Source of the DNA: Haloferax massiliensis
GTDB taxonomy: Archaea; Halobacteriota; Halobacteria; Halobacteriales; Haloferacaceae
Direction of reading: 5' to 3'
NCBI RefSeq assembly: GCF_001368915.1
Contig: NZ_CSTE01000007.1
Location: forward strand, 1-63,531
Length of the DNA: 63,531 nucleotides
The translations under genes and the position numbers were made by a program. The first letter of the stretch is position 1. Each line of letters opens with the position of its first letter. Below, piece by piece: positions 7,546-16,383 of the stretch. Below the pieces are notes generated by a model. The model saw nothing but the letters and a program-made list of their open reading frames with translations. It searched no databases and was not told where the DNA came from.

Positions 7546-9132
7546 TCAGTCGGAGAGCCCGGCGTCCGCGATAGCCGCGCGAATCGCGCCGAACCGGACG
7601 AGGTCGGCCGCGGTCTCCAGTTCGCCGTCGAGGCGGCGGTCCTCGTCCAGCGGCGGAACCACGGACCGAATCGCGTCGCGGACGGCTCCCGTGCCGGTGC
7701 CGAGTTCGAGGCCGTCGCCGAGGAACTCCGCGGCCTGCGACCCACAGAGGAGTTCGACGCCGACGATGGTCGCGACGTTCTCGGCGACCGTGCGGGCGTT
7801 GAGGGCGCTCTGGCCGCTCATGCTCACGTGGTCTTCCTGCCCGCCGCTGACGGGCGTCGAGTCGATGGAGGGGCGACCGAGCGACCGGCACTCGTTGAGG
7901 AGCGCCGCGGCGGTGTACTGCGCAATCATGTACCCGGAGCGGAGGCCGCTGCGTTCGGTCAGGAACGGCGGGAGGTACGACTCCTGCACGTCGGGATTGA
8001 GCATCCGGTCGGTCCGGCGCTCGGAGATGGCCGCGAGTTCTGTCAGCGCGCCGGCGGCGTAGTCGAGTCGGAGCGCCAGCGGTTCGCCGTGGAAGTTGCC
8101 GGCGGAGACGACGGCGGCCGCGTCGGTGCCGGGCGCGCGCTCGTCCACCGCGCCGGCCGGGAAGACGAGCGGGTTGTCGGTGACGCTGTTGAGTTCGACC
8201 TCGACGGCCTCGCGGAGGTGCGAGACGGCGTCTCTGACCGCGCCGTGGACCTGCGGGAGACAGCGAATCGAGTAGGCGTCCTGCACGCGCTCGCAGTCCT
8301 TGTGCGATTCGAGGACGGTCGACCCGGCGGTGAGGCGGCGAATCGCGGCCGCGCTCTCTTTCTGACCGGGGTGGGGGCGAACCTCGTGGATTGCGGGGTC
8401 GCAGTTCGCCGTCGTCCCCATCGTGACCTCGGTCGCGAGCGCGCCGGCGGCGTCGGCGGCCTCGACGGTTCGCTCGGCGTCGACGACGAACAGCGAGGCG
8501 AGGCCGACCGTCAGTTGCGTCCCGTTGATGAGCGCGAGGCCCTCCTTGGAGGCGAGCGTCACCGGTTCCAAGCCGACCGCTCGCAGGGCTTCGTCGCCCG
8601 GGAGTCGCTCGCCGTCGACGCGGGCCTCGCCCTCGCCGATGAGGACGAGCGCCATGTGCGCGAGGGGCGCGAGGTCGCCGCTCGCGCCGAGGCTCCCGCG
8701 GGAGCGGACGACCGGCTGAACCCCCTCGTTGAGCATCGAGACGAGCAGGTCGACCACCGAGGGCCGAATGCCCGAAAAGCCCTTGGCGAGCGTGTTGGCC
8801 CGGCTGACCATCATCGACCTGACCTCCTCGCGGGCGAGTTCGCGGCCCGCGCCGGCGGCGTGACTGCGGACGAGGTTGGTCTGGAGGCGCTCGATGTCCT
8901 CGCGGTCGATGTGGGTCTCCACGAGGTGTCCGAAGCCGGTGTTGACGCCGTACACCGGTTCGCCGGAGTCGAGGACGGACTCGACGCGCTCGCGCGACTC
9001 GCGCATCCGCTCGCGCGACTCGGCGGCGAGCTCGACCGGGGCGTCGTGGCGGGCGACGGCCGCCACGTCTTCCGGCGCCAGCGACGCGCCGTCGAGCGTG
9101 ACCGACTCGGGGAGCGACGCGGCGTCACTCAC
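7546..9132 (-). CDS. hutH: Histidine ammonia-lyase
   Basis: This 528-residue enzyme removes ammonia from L-histidine to give trans-urocanate, the first step of histidine breakdown. It makes its own MIO prosthetic group from the Ala-Ser-Gly triad at 150-152 in RGSLGASGDLAPLAHM. Other family blocks are YGVNTGFG near 61-68 and SGGQEDHVSMSG near 394. The length fits the usual 500-530. It starts with GTG at 9132, overlapping the end of hutI by 8 bases, so it is the last gene of the hutU-hutG-hutI-hutH operon and probably translated by coupling. Confidence 0.97.
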   Translation of the reverse strand: MSDAASLPESVTLDGASLAPEDVAAVARHDAPVELAAESRERMRESRERVESVLDSGEPVYGVNTGFGHLVETHIDREDIERLQTNLVRSHAAGAGRELAREEVRSMMVSRANTLAKGFSGIRPSVVDLLVSMLNEGVQPVVRSRGSLGASGDLAPLAHMALVLIGEGEARVDGERLPGDEALRAVGLEPVTLASKEGLALINGTQLTVGLASLFVVDAERTVEAADAAGALATEVTMGTTANCDPAIHEVRPHPGQKESAAAIRRLTAGSTVLESHKDCERVQDAYSIRCLPQVHGAVRDAVSHLREAVEVELNSVTDNPLVFPAGAVDERAPGTDAAAVVSAGNFHGEPLALRLDYAAGALTELAAISERRTDRMLNPDVQESYLPPFLTERSGLRSGYMIAQYTAAALLNECRSLGRPSIDSTPVSGGQEDHVSMSGQSALNARTVAENVATIVGVELLCGSQAAEFLGDGLELGTGTGAVRDAIRSVVPPLDEDRRLDGELETAADLVRFGAIRAAIADAGLSD

Positions 9133-10363
9133 GGGCGACCACCCCCGATTTCAGCACGGTCGAAACGGGGTTCGTGTCGAACCGGTACGAGAGGTGCGAC
9201 GCGGTCGGCACGTCGAGCACGACGGCGTCGGCAGGGGCTCCCGCGCGGAGCGTGCCCGTGCCGTCGTCGCGGTCGAGCGCGCCCGCGGCGGCGCTCGTGA
9301 CGCCCCGAATCGCCTCGTGGGGCGTCATTCGCATCCCGACGCTGGCGAGAGTAGCGACGAAGCTCATGCTTCGGGAGAAGCAGTTCGGGTTGAAATCGGT
9401 GGCGAGCGCGACCTCGTGGCCCGCGTCGAGGAAGGCGCGGGCGTCGGCGTAGTCGGCTCCGAGGCCGAACGCCGTGCCGGGAAGCATGACCGGCGTGACG
9501 CCGGCGTCGACGAGCGTCTCGCGGCCCGCCTCGTCGGTGTGAAGCAGGTGGTCCGCGCTGGCCGCGCCGACCGCGGCCGCGACGTCGGTGCCGCCGATGG
9601 CGGCGAACTCGTCGGCGTGAATCTTCGGCGCGAGGCCGTGGTCGCGGCCCGCTTCGAGAATCCGACGGGACTGCTCGGCGGTGAACACGCCGCGCTCGCA
9701 GAACACGTCGCAGAACTCGGCGATGCCCTGTTCGGCGACCGCGGGGAGTTGGTCGGCGACGACCGACTCGGCGTACTCCTCGGCGTCCACGCCGCGGGGG
9801 ACGGCGTGTGCGCCCATGAACGTCGGAATCACGTCCACCGGGTGGTCCGACCCGGCCGCGTCGACGGCCGAGAGCATCCGTAGTTCGGTCTCGGTGTCGA
9901 GGCCGTAGCCGGTCTTCACCTCGACCGTCGTCGTCCCGTGGGCGAGCATCGCGTCGAGGTGCTCGGTGAGGTTCGCCACCAACTCGTCGTCTGTGGCCTC
10001 GCGGACCGCGTCGACGGTGCGGAGGATGCCGCCGCCGTCGGCGAGAATCTCCTCGTAGGTCGCGCCGCGGAGCTTCGCCACGAACTCGTCGGAGCGGTCG
10101 CCCGCAAAGAGCGCGTGGGTGTGAGGGTCGACGAAGCCCGGCAAGACCGTCTTGCCGGTCGCGTCGATGGCCGTCTCGGCGTCCGCGACGGGGTAGTCCG
10201 CGAGCACTTCGGCCGTGGGTCCAACGGCGACGACCTCGCCGTCGAGCGCGGCGAACGCGGCGTCTTCGAGGACGACGACGCCGGTTCCCTCGTCGGGGCC
10301 GACGACCAGTTCGGCCGCGCCGTGGACGACCGTGAGGCCGGCCGCGGAACCCGCGTCAGTCAC
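9125..10363 (-). CDS. hutI: Imidazolonepropionase
   Basis: This 412-residue amidohydrolase opens the imidazolone ring to give N-formimidoyl-L-glutamate, the third step of histidine breakdown. The metal-site motif is [18 protein letters not shown] (H81, H83). Later ligand regions are KIHADEF and the Asp in LATDFNPN, as in HutI proteins. The chosen start is a GTG at 10363 that overlaps the hutG stop by 8 bases. The frame is open for a further 88 codons inside hutG, but that extension is only a shadow of hutG and gives no homologous residues. Confidence 0.96.
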   Translation of the reverse strand: MTDAGSAAGLTVVHGAAELVVGPDEGTGVVVLEDAAFAALDGEVVAVGPTAEVLADYPVADAETAIDATGKTVLPGFVDPHTHALFAGDRSDEFVAKLRGATYEEILADGGGILRTVDAVREATDDELVANLTEHLDAMLAHGTTTVEVKTGYGLDTETELRMLSAVDAAGSDHPVDVIPTFMGAHAVPRGVDAEEYAESVVADQLPAVAEQGIAEFCDVFCERGVFTAEQSRRILEAGRDHGLAPKIHADEFAAIGGTDVAAAVGAASADHLLHTDEAGRETLVDAGVTPVMLPGTAFGLGADYADARAFLDAGHEVALATDFNPNCFSRSMSFVATLASVGMRMTPHEAIRGVTSAAAGALDRDDGTGTLRAGAPADAVVLDVPTASHLSYRFDTNPVSTVLKSGVVARE

Positions 10364-11306
10364 GGGACACCACCCCCGCGAGGAAGTGGGCGACCGCGCG
10401 GGCGGCCGCGCCGACGGTTCGGCCGTCCTCGTCGTCCAGCGGCGGCGCGCACTCCACGACCTCGAAGCCGACGACGCGGGGGTCGGCCGCGACGCGGCGG
10501 AGCATGGAGAACAGTTCGCGGGTGGTGACGCCGCCGGGGGTCGGCGCGCTCGCGCCCGGCGCGGCCGTCTGGTCCAGCACGTCCACGTCGAGGCTGACGA
10601 AGACGCGGTCGCAGGCGGCCAGCGCATCGAGGGCGAAGTCGGCCGTCTCGACGGGGCCGCGGCCGACCTCGTCGGCGGTGAGGATGGTCCCGCCCGAGTC
10701 GCGCAGGAAGTCGGCGTAGGCGGTCGAGGTCTCGAAGTGGCGCGCGCCGACCACGGCGAGGCGGTCGAGGCCGGCGTCGAACAGTTGGCGGTAGGGCGTC
10801 CCGCTCGTCGGGCCGTCGGCGGGTTCGCGGCAGTCGAGGTGGGCGTCGAAGCTCACGACGCCGACCGAGTCGTCGCCGGCGAGAAGCGGCGTGACGTTCC
10901 CGACCGTCAGGGAGTTGTCACCGCCGAGGAAGACCGGGAGCGCGCCGCGCTCGTAGACGGCCGCGGCCTCGTCGGCGACGACGGCCTGCACGTCGGCGAC
11001 GTGGTTCTCGGGGTCGTCCGCGTCGTTGTACGCCTCGACCGGGAGGTCGCCGAGGTCGGCGACGCCGGCGACCGGCCCCTCGTCGAAGTGGTGGGTCTTG
11101 ACGCCGGCGAGGGCGCGCCGAATCGCGGCCGGGGCCTCGCGGGCACCGCGCCGGCCGATGACGGCCCCGTCGTAGGGTTCGCCCACGAGGACGGCTCGGA
11201 AGTCGCCCGCGTCCTCGATTTCGGCCGGGGAGACGACGCGGCCGAACTGCTCGTCGTTCGGGTCCGACGAGGTCCCTTCCCACGCGGGCGGGTCGGTGAG
11301 GCTCAT
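10356..11306 (-). CDS. hutG: Formimidoylglutamase (arginase superfamily)
   Basis: A 316-residue ureohydrolase-fold enzyme expected to hydrolyse N-formimidoyl-L-glutamate to L-glutamate and formamide. The dimanganese motifs SFDAHLD (D153, H155, D157) and SLDVDVLD (D240, D242) are intact. The first motif reads GGDNS, with Asn131 where the superfamily normally has a metal-binding His (GGDHS or GGGHE). The enzyme may bind metal differently or be less active. Its fixed place between hutU and hutI still makes this the best assignment. The start overlaps the hutU stop (ATGA). Confidence 0.88.
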   Translation of the reverse strand: MSLTDPPAWEGTSSDPNDEQFGRVVSPAEIEDAGDFRAVLVGEPYDGAVIGRRGAREAPAAIRRALAGVKTHHFDEGPVAGVADLGDLPVEAYNDADDPENHVADVQAVVADEAAAVYERGALPVFLGGDNSLTVGNVTPLLAGDDSVGVVSFDAHLDCREPADGPTSGTPYRQLFDAGLDRLAVVGARHFETSTAYADFLRDSGGTILTADEVGRGPVETADFALDALAACDRVFVSLDVDVLDQTAAPGASAPTPGGVTTRELFSMLRRVAADPRVVGFEVVECAPPLDDEDGRTVGAAARAVAHFLAGVVSRD

Positions 11307-13072
11307 TCGTCACCTCGGGCGGCGGGTTCGTCGTCCGCGTCGTGGTCCCGCATCGGGATTCGGACGTTCGACCGGGTCGCCTCGTCCAGCGCGTCCTCGT
11401 AGCCGGCGTCGGCGTGGCGGACGACGCCCATGCCGGGGTCGGTCGTGAAGACGGCGCGGGCCTTCTCAGCCGCGAGGTCGGAGCCGTCGAGGACGACGTG
11501 GTTGTTCGCGTGCAGCGAGTTGCCGATGCCGACGCCGCCGCCGTCGTGGACGCTCACGATGTCCGCGCCCGCGGCCGTGTTGAGAAGCGCGTTCAGGATG
11601 GGCCAGTCGGCGACCGCGTCGGTGCCGTCGCGCATCGCCTCGGTCTCGCGGTACGGGCTGGCGACCGACCCGGCGTCGAGGTGGTCGCGGGTGACGACGA
11701 CCGGCGCGGAGACCTCGCCCGAGGCGACGAGGTCGTTGATCTTCAGCGCGAACCGGGCGCGCTCCGTGAGTCCCTCGTCGTCGGTGGCGTAGCCGAGCCA
11801 GCAGACGCGCGAGGGGAGCCCCTGGAACGACACCTGCTCCTGTGCGAGGTCTATCCAGCGCATGAGCGACTCGTTTTCGGGGAACAGCGCTCGAATCGCC
11901 TCGTCGGTGCGGTGGATGTCGGCGGAGTCGCCGGAGAGCGCGGCCCACCGGAACGGCCCGCGCCCGCGGCAGAACATCGGGCGGATGTACGCCGGGACGA
12001 AGCCGGGGAAGTCGAAGGCGGTGGTCATCCCGCGGTGGTCTTGGACCTGCCCGCGGATGTTGTTGCCGTACTCGAAGGCGATTGCGCCCGCGTCCTGTAA
12101 GTCGAGGATGGCCTGGACGTGGCGCTCCATCGTGTCGAGGCTCGCTTCGACGTACTTCTCGGGGTCGTCCTCGCGGAGTCGGTCGGCCTCGTCGGCGGTG
12201 TAGCCGCTCGGGTAGTAGCCTTCGAGTTCGTCGTGGGCGCTGGTCTGGTCTGTGACCACGTCGGGAATCTCGTCGCGCGCGAGCAGTTCTTCGAGCATGT
12301 CCGCGGCGTTCATCTGGACGCCCACGCTGTAGGGTTCGCCCGCGTCGATGGCCGCCTTCGCGTTTTCGAGCGCCTCGTCCAGCGAGTCGGCGAACTCCAT
12401 CAGGTAGTCCGTCTCGACCCGGCGCTCGATGCGGTCGGCCTGCACCTCGGCGGCGATACAGACCCCGCGGTTCATCGTCACCGCGAGGGGCTGTGCGCCG
12501 CTCATCCCGCCGAGGCCGCCGGTGACGACGAGTTTGCCCCGCAGGTCGGCGTCGTAGTGCTGGCGGGCGAGTTCGGCCAGCGTCTCGTAGGTGCCCTGAA
12601 TGATGCCCTGCGTGCCGATGTACGCCCACGACCCGGCGGTCATCTGGCCGTACATGATCTTCCCCTCGGCCTCCAGTTCGTGGAAGTGCTCCCAGTCGTC
12701 CCAGCGGCCGACGAGGTTGGAGTTGGCGATGAGGACGCGCGGGGCGCGTTCGTGGGTCGGAAAGCGCCCGACCGGCTTGCCCGACTGGACGAGGAGCGTC
12801 TCGTCGTCGTCGAGGTCGCGGAGTTCGGCGAGGATGGCGTCGTAGGCGTCCCACGAGCGGGCGGCGCGACCGGTCCCGCCGTAGACGACGAGGTCCTCGG
12901 GGCGCTCGGCCACCTCGGGGTCGAGGTTGTTGTTGAGCATCCGGAGCGCCGCCTCCTGTCGCCACCCCTTGCACTCGATGTCCGTCCCGGTGGGCGCGCC
13001 CTGATACGCGCGCCACTCGTCGCTCGGGTCGCCGAGGCGGTCCCGGCGCGCCGACGATTGCTGGTCGTGCAT
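11303..13072 (-). CDS. hutU: Urocanate hydratase
   Basis: This 589-residue NAD+-dependent enzyme converts urocanate to 4-imidazolone-5-propanoate. Recognisable blocks are [36 protein letters not shown] (nucleotide-binding region), YGNNIRGQ and [19 protein letters not shown]. It is slightly longer than typical bacterial HutU (about 555-575), with an Arg/Asp-rich N-terminus and an acidic C-terminal tail. It is the first gene of the hut operon and lies 87 bases from the divergent HTH-10 regulator. Its own upstream region is GC-rich without a convincing TATA box, which fits a promoter that needs an activator (inference). Confidence 0.97.
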   Translation of the reverse strand: MHDQQSSARRDRLGDPSDEWRAYQGAPTGTDIECKGWRQEAALRMLNNNLDPEVAERPEDLVVYGGTGRAARSWDAYDAILAELRDLDDDETLLVQSGKPVGRFPTHERAPRVLIANSNLVGRWDDWEHFHELEAEGKIMYGQMTAGSWAYIGTQGIIQGTYETLAELARQHYDADLRGKLVVTGGLGGMSGAQPLAVTMNRGVCIAAEVQADRIERRVETDYLMEFADSLDEALENAKAAIDAGEPYSVGVQMNAADMLEELLARDEIPDVVTDQTSAHDELEGYYPSGYTADEADRLREDDPEKYVEASLDTMERHVQAILDLQDAGAIAFEYGNNIRGQVQDHRGMTTAFDFPGFVPAYIRPMFCRGRGPFRWAALSGDSADIHRTDEAIRALFPENESLMRWIDLAQEQVSFQGLPSRVCWLGYATDDEGLTERARFALKINDLVASGEVSAPVVVTRDHLDAGSVASPYRETEAMRDGTDAVADWPILNALLNTAAGADIVSVHDGGGVGIGNSLHANNHVVLDGSDLAAEKARAVFTTDPGMGVVRHADAGYEDALDEATRSNVRIPMRDHDADDEPAARGDE

Positions 13073-13127
13073 ACCTCACACATCGGGCGCGAGACGGGTA
13101 GCGATTCCCCCACCGTGCGGCGTGGTG

Positions 13128-13135
13128 TTTATATG
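13128..13135 (+). promoter_or_regulatory. TATA-like box for the HTH-10 regulator
   Basis: tttatatg is centred about 28 bases before the ATG at 13160, in the 87-base gap shared with hutU. It is the only AT-rich element in that gap. Confidence 0.65.
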
Positions 13136-13159
13136 TACTGCTGGCCCCACGGTCCGAGT

Positions 13160-13810
13160 ATGTACGAGGCGAGCCTCCGAATCCGGGACGACAGCGCCTA
13201 CGCGGCGGCGACGGCGGGCAACGCCGCGAGCGTCGAACTGTGGTGCAACGAGCACTGCGACATGCTCCACGTGAGCGGCGAGGTCGGAAGCGACGTGCTC
13301 GACCGCGTCGGCGACACCGTCGGCGTGGCGGCGTCGGTCGAGCGCGGCGACGAGTTGGTCGTCGTCACCGCCGACTGCCTCCGGGACCACGAGATAGACC
13401 ACATCGAGGGCTACGTGCAGAAACACGGGCTACTGCTCGTGCCGCCGCTTCGCTACCGCGACGGCGCGAAGGTCTGTCGCCTGCTCGCCGTCTCCGCCGA
13501 CGACCTGACGGCGTGCTTCCGCGACCTCGTGGACAGCGGCTTCGACGTGAGCGTCGAGTCCAAGCGCGCGGTGTCGTTCGCCAGCGGGAGCGGCCCGCTT
13601 TTAGCACCCGCCGACGCGATGCCCGAACTCACCGGCCGCCAGCGCGAGGCGCTCCGACTGGCCCGCGCCGGCGGCTACTACGACCTCCCGCGCGGTATCG
13701 AGACCGCGACCATCGCCGACGAGATGGGCGTCTCGCGGCGCACCGCCGAGGAACACCTGCGCCGGGCGGAGCGAAAAGTGATGGACTCGGTCGCGCAGTA
13801 CGTGCTGTAA
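13160..13810 (+). CDS. HTH-10 (Bat-type) transcription regulator
   Basis: The 216-residue protein has an N-terminal domain of about 150 residues (MYEASLRIRDDSAYAAATAG) with several Cys and His (WCNEHCDMLH). It ends in an HTH-10 DNA-binding domain recognisable from LTGRQREALRLA through IADEMGVSRRTAEEHLRRAE. The early region is the kind of sensor domain seen in haloarchaeal bacterio-opsin-activator-like proteins. The frame is open far upstream inside hutU as an antisense shadow; the ATG at 13160 fits the TATA box. Its divergent position suggests local control of the hut operon, with histidine or urocanate as a plausible signal. No operator was identified. Confidence 0.85.
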   Translation: MYEASLRIRDDSAYAAATAGNAASVELWCNEHCDMLHVSGEVGSDVLDRVGDTVGVAASVERGDELVVVTADCLRDHEIDHIEGYVQKHGLLLVPPLRYRDGAKVCRLLAVSADDLTACFRDLVDSGFDVSVESKRAVSFASGSGPLLAPADAMPELTGRQREALRLARAGGYYDLPRGIETATIADEMGVSRRTAEEHLRRAERKVMDSVAQYVL

Positions 13811-13813
13811 GGC

Positions 13814-14215
13814 TCAGCCGTCGTCGGGCGCGGCTTTCAGCTCCAGCGTGTAGCCGAACGGGTCGGTGACGTACACCGCGGGCGCGACGCCCGTCGCCCC
13901 GAGCGGTTCGAGTTGGCGGTCGATTTCGACGCCGCCGGCGTCGAGATGGTCGCGGAGTTCGTCGATGTCGTGGGCGAACTCGATGGCGACGTGGTCGAAG
14001 GCGGTCTCGGTCGGCGGTTCGAAGTTCTCGGCCGGCCGGAGGTGGATGACGCTCACCGGGGTCAATCGGACGGAGAAGAAGGGCTTTTCGCCCGATTCGA
14101 ACAACTCGCGGTTCTCGATGTCGAAGCCGAGCGCGTCGCGGTAGAACCCGACCGCGGCGTCGAGGCTGTCGGCGGGGATGCGGAGGTTCACGTGGTCGAT
14201 TGCCGTCGCGTCCAT
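13814..14215 (-). CDS. VOC-superfamily (glyoxalase/dioxygenase fold) protein
   Basis: The 133-residue protein has two beta-alpha-beta-beta-beta modules. Candidate metal ligands at the canonical places are H8 in IDHVNLRI, the His of SVIHLRP, the His of FDHVAIEF and the Glu near the end in YTLELK. Family members include lactoylglutathione lyase, extradiol dioxygenases and epimerases; the substrate cannot be inferred. The ATG at 14215 is preferred over an ATG far upstream at 14377, because an AT-rich box lies 30 bases before it. Its stop is only 3 bases from that of the HTH-10 gene (convergent). Confidence 0.8.
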   Translation of the reverse strand: MDATAIDHVNLRIPADSLDAAVGFYRDALGFDIENRELFESGEKPFFSVRLTPVSVIHLRPAENFEPPTETAFDHVAIEFAHDIDELRDHLDAGGVEIDRQLEPLGATGVAPAVYVTDPFGYTLELKAAPDDG

Positions 14216-14240
14216 GCCCGCACCGTCGCGGGGGAAGATG

Positions 14241-14250
14241 GTAAAAATTC
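14241..14250 (-). promoter_or_regulatory. TATA-like box for the VOC gene
   Basis: Minus-strand gaatttttac, centred about 30 bases before the ATG at 14215. Confidence 0.55.
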
Positions 14251-14318
14251 GTGCGGCGGCTATCGAGGACGGGGGGCGCTGAAATGGGGCATAGATAAAC
14301 TGAATTGAGTTTAAAAGT

Positions 14319-14340
14319 CTACAATTTTTAGAAATTGTAG
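14319..14340. repeat. 22-base inverted repeat in AT-rich gap
   Basis: CTACAATTT-TTAG-AAATTGTAG: two perfect 9-base arms around a 4-base centre. Related AAATTGTA-like units follow immediately (14341-14358). It could be an operator for the flanking VOC or MFS gene, or a cruciform-prone spot. Confidence 0.85.
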
Positions 14341-14531
14341 AATTTGTAAAAATTGTACAGTAATAGAGACGTTTCAACGAGTTATTCTCTCGATGGCTTT
14401 TCTGAGTTTGTCTAATATAAACTTCTAATTATTTACTAATACTTCATCGCCTCGGGAGACCGCGACGCCGACAACCGGAACCGACGTTCCGCAATCGTAA
14501 CCCATTGGTAGCAGGTGGGTGAACGGAGGGT

Positions 14532-15719
14532 GTGAACCAACAGCCGACATCCGACGAGCGCTTGCTTGCGGGCTACCCGGGTCGGATGTTAGTCACCGTG
14601 TCGCTGGCGTGGGCGGTCCTTCAGACGGGGCGGTTCCTCCTGTCGCCGCTGTTGCCGACCATCATCGAGGAGTTACAGATAACGGAGGCGACCGCCGGCA
14701 TCGCGCTGGCGCTGTTTCAGGGCGTCTACGCCGTCACCCAGTACCCCGGCGGCGAGTACTCCGACCGCTGGACGCGGACGACGCTCATCGTCCCCGGACT
14801 GGGCATCCTCGTCCTCGGTTTTGCCACGTTCGGCCTCGCGGGCGGTCTCGCGGGCTTCGTCGCCGCCGCGGTCGTCACGGGACTCGGGAAGGGGCTTTTC
14901 GCCATCCCCTCGCGGGCGCTCCTGTCGGACCTGTTCGTCGAACGCCGCGGCCGAGCGCTCGGAGTCTACGCCGCCGGCACCGACCTCGGCGGCCTCGTCT
15001 CCTCGGGGCTCGCCATCCTCGCGCTGACCTACGCGACGTGGCGGACGCCGTTCCTCCCGGTGGCCGTCGTCCTCGCGGGACTCACGGTGCTCTACGCGCT
15101 CTGGTCGCGAGACGGCTACGCCGTGGGGTCGCCCGAACTCCACGTCTCGGGGACGCTCAGACGCCTCTTCGCCAGCGCGGAACAGCGCCGGACGCTCCTC
15201 GCGTTCGGGCTGTTTTACTTCATGGTCGGCGGCTTCATCAACTTCTTTCCGACCTACCTCATCGAGGCGAAGGGCTTCGACCAGCAGTTGGCGAGCGCGA
15301 CGTTCGCCATCGTCTTCGCCGTCGGCATCACCATCAAACCCGTCGCCGGCGGCCTGAGCGACCGGTTCCGCCGCGAGTCAATCGCCGTCGTCGGGATGCT
15401 CGTGGCCGCCGGCGCGCTCGCCGTCCTCTCGGCCGTGGCGGCGCGCCCGCTCATCTACGTCTCCGTCGTCGCGCTCGCGGCCGGCTACAAGACGGAGTTC
15501 CCCCTCGCGGACGCCATCATCATGGACAACGCGCCCGACGCCGACCGCGGGGCCGACCTCGGGGCCGCGCGGGCGCTGTTCCTCGGCGCGAACGCGGTCG
15601 GCCCGGCGTACGTCGGCATCGTCGCCACCTACGCGAGCTACGTCGCCGCGTTCGCGGGGCTCGCGGTCTGTCTCGTCGTCGCCGCCGGACTCCTCTACTG
15701 GGACGCGCGGAAGCGGTAA
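14532..15719 (+). CDS. MFS transporter, 12-helix type
   Basis: A 395-residue integral membrane carrier with about twelve hydrophobic segments from residue 20 to the end. The short polar loop after the second segment contains YPGGEYSDRW, a variant of the MFS G-x-x-x-D-R motif between helices 2 and 3; a second copy, GGLSDRFRRE, follows between helices 8 and 9. The substrate is unknown. The GTG at 14532 follows a GGAGG only two bases upstream. An ATG at 14586 just before helix 1 is an alternative start. It converges on the LeuD-like gene with 130 bases between, so it could carry an acid handled by the adjacent catabolic island, but this is positional inference only. Confidence 0.85.
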   Translation: MNQQPTSDERLLAGYPGRMLVTVSLAWAVLQTGRFLLSPLLPTIIEELQITEATAGIALALFQGVYAVTQYPGGEYSDRWTRTTLIVPGLGILVLGFATFGLAGGLAGFVAAAVVTGLGKGLFAIPSRALLSDLFVERRGRALGVYAAGTDLGGLVSSGLAILALTYATWRTPFLPVAVVLAGLTVLYALWSRDGYAVGSPELHVSGTLRRLFASAEQRRTLLAFGLFYFMVGGFINFFPTYLIEAKGFDQQLASATFAIVFAVGITIKPVAGGLSDRFRRESIAVVGMLVAAGALAVLSAVAARPLIYVSVVALAAGYKTEFPLADAIIMDNAPDADRGADLGAARALFLGANAVGPAYVGIVATYASYVAAFAGLAVCLVVAAGLLYWDARKR

Positions 15720-15849
15720 CTGGTCGTTCGGAGCGTAAAATCGTGGAAAACAGCCGTCTGGGAATGGCGTTCGGGGGTGCCTCTGTTCGGTCGGCGTCGG
15801 CGGTCGGCGGTCGGTGCGGCGGAACGGATGACGTGAGTCGAGTGCCCGC

Positions 15850-16383
15850 TCAGCCGTCGAGTTTCGCCTTCGTGTAGGCTTTCAGTCCTCCCTGTTCGAC
15901 GAGCGACTGGAGGAACTCGGGGAGCGCCTCCGCCTCGTACGTCTCGTCTCGCGTGTGGTTCGTCACGACGCCCGCGTCGAGGTCGACGTGAATCTCGTCG
16001 CCGTCCTCGATGGCGTCCGCGCCGGAGCAGATGAGCACCGGCAGGCCGAGGTTGATGGCGTTGCGGAAGAAGATGCGCGCGAACGACTGCGCGACGACCG
16101 CCGAGACGCCCGCGCCGACGAGCGACAGCGGCGAGTGCTCCCGCGACGACCCGCTCCCGAAGTTCTCGCCGGCGACGACGAAGTCGCCGGTCTCGACCGA
16201 CGCCGAGAACTCGGGTCTGAGGTCCTCGAAGGCGTGGCTGGCGAGTTCGTCGGGGTCCGACGAGACGATAAAGCGCGACGGCGTTATCTGGTCGGTGTCG
16301 ATGTTGTCGCCGAAGACCCACGCGCGACCGGGTTCGGCGGGGTCGGGGCGGCCGTCGCCGGAACCGCCGGCGGCTCCCGTCAT
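15850..16383 (-). CDS. LeuD-like small subunit of an aconitase-family hydratase
   Basis: The 177-residue swivelling-domain subunit pairs with the LeuC-like gene immediately upstream (ATGA overlap). GDNIDTDQITPSRF is the N-terminal signature. GSGSSREH provides the active-site Ser-Arg, and FARIFFRNAINLGLPV is the structural core. The short substrate-recognition loop reads SRFIVSS, unlike the R-Y-L-x type loops I associate with isopropylmalate isomerase or homoaconitase, so a different acid is likely. Related two-subunit enzymes act on isopropylmalate, homoaconitate, citraconate, maleate or dimethylmaleate. A Gly/Pro-rich 19-residue N-terminal tail is extra. It is the last gene of the eight-gene run. 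Confidence 0.88.
   Translation of the reverse strand: MTGAAGGSGDGRPDPAEPGRAWVFGDNIDTDQITPSRFIVSSDPDELASHAFEDLRPEFSASVETGDFVVAGENFGSGSSREHSPLSLVGAGVSAVVAQSFARIFFRNAINLGLPVLICSGADAIEDGDEIHVDLDAGVVTNHTRDETYEAEALPEFLQSLVEQGGLKAYTKAKLDG

Larger units (their letters stand above)
14216..14531. other. AT-rich intergenic region between VOC and MFS genes
   Basis: This 316-base gap holds no credible gene. About 14290-14445 is strikingly AT-rich for this genome and contains a 22-base inverted repeat plus related motifs. It carries the VOC promoter at its left end and presumably the MFS gene promoter within the AT-rich part, for example around taatataaac near 14413-14422. Confidence 0.75.
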
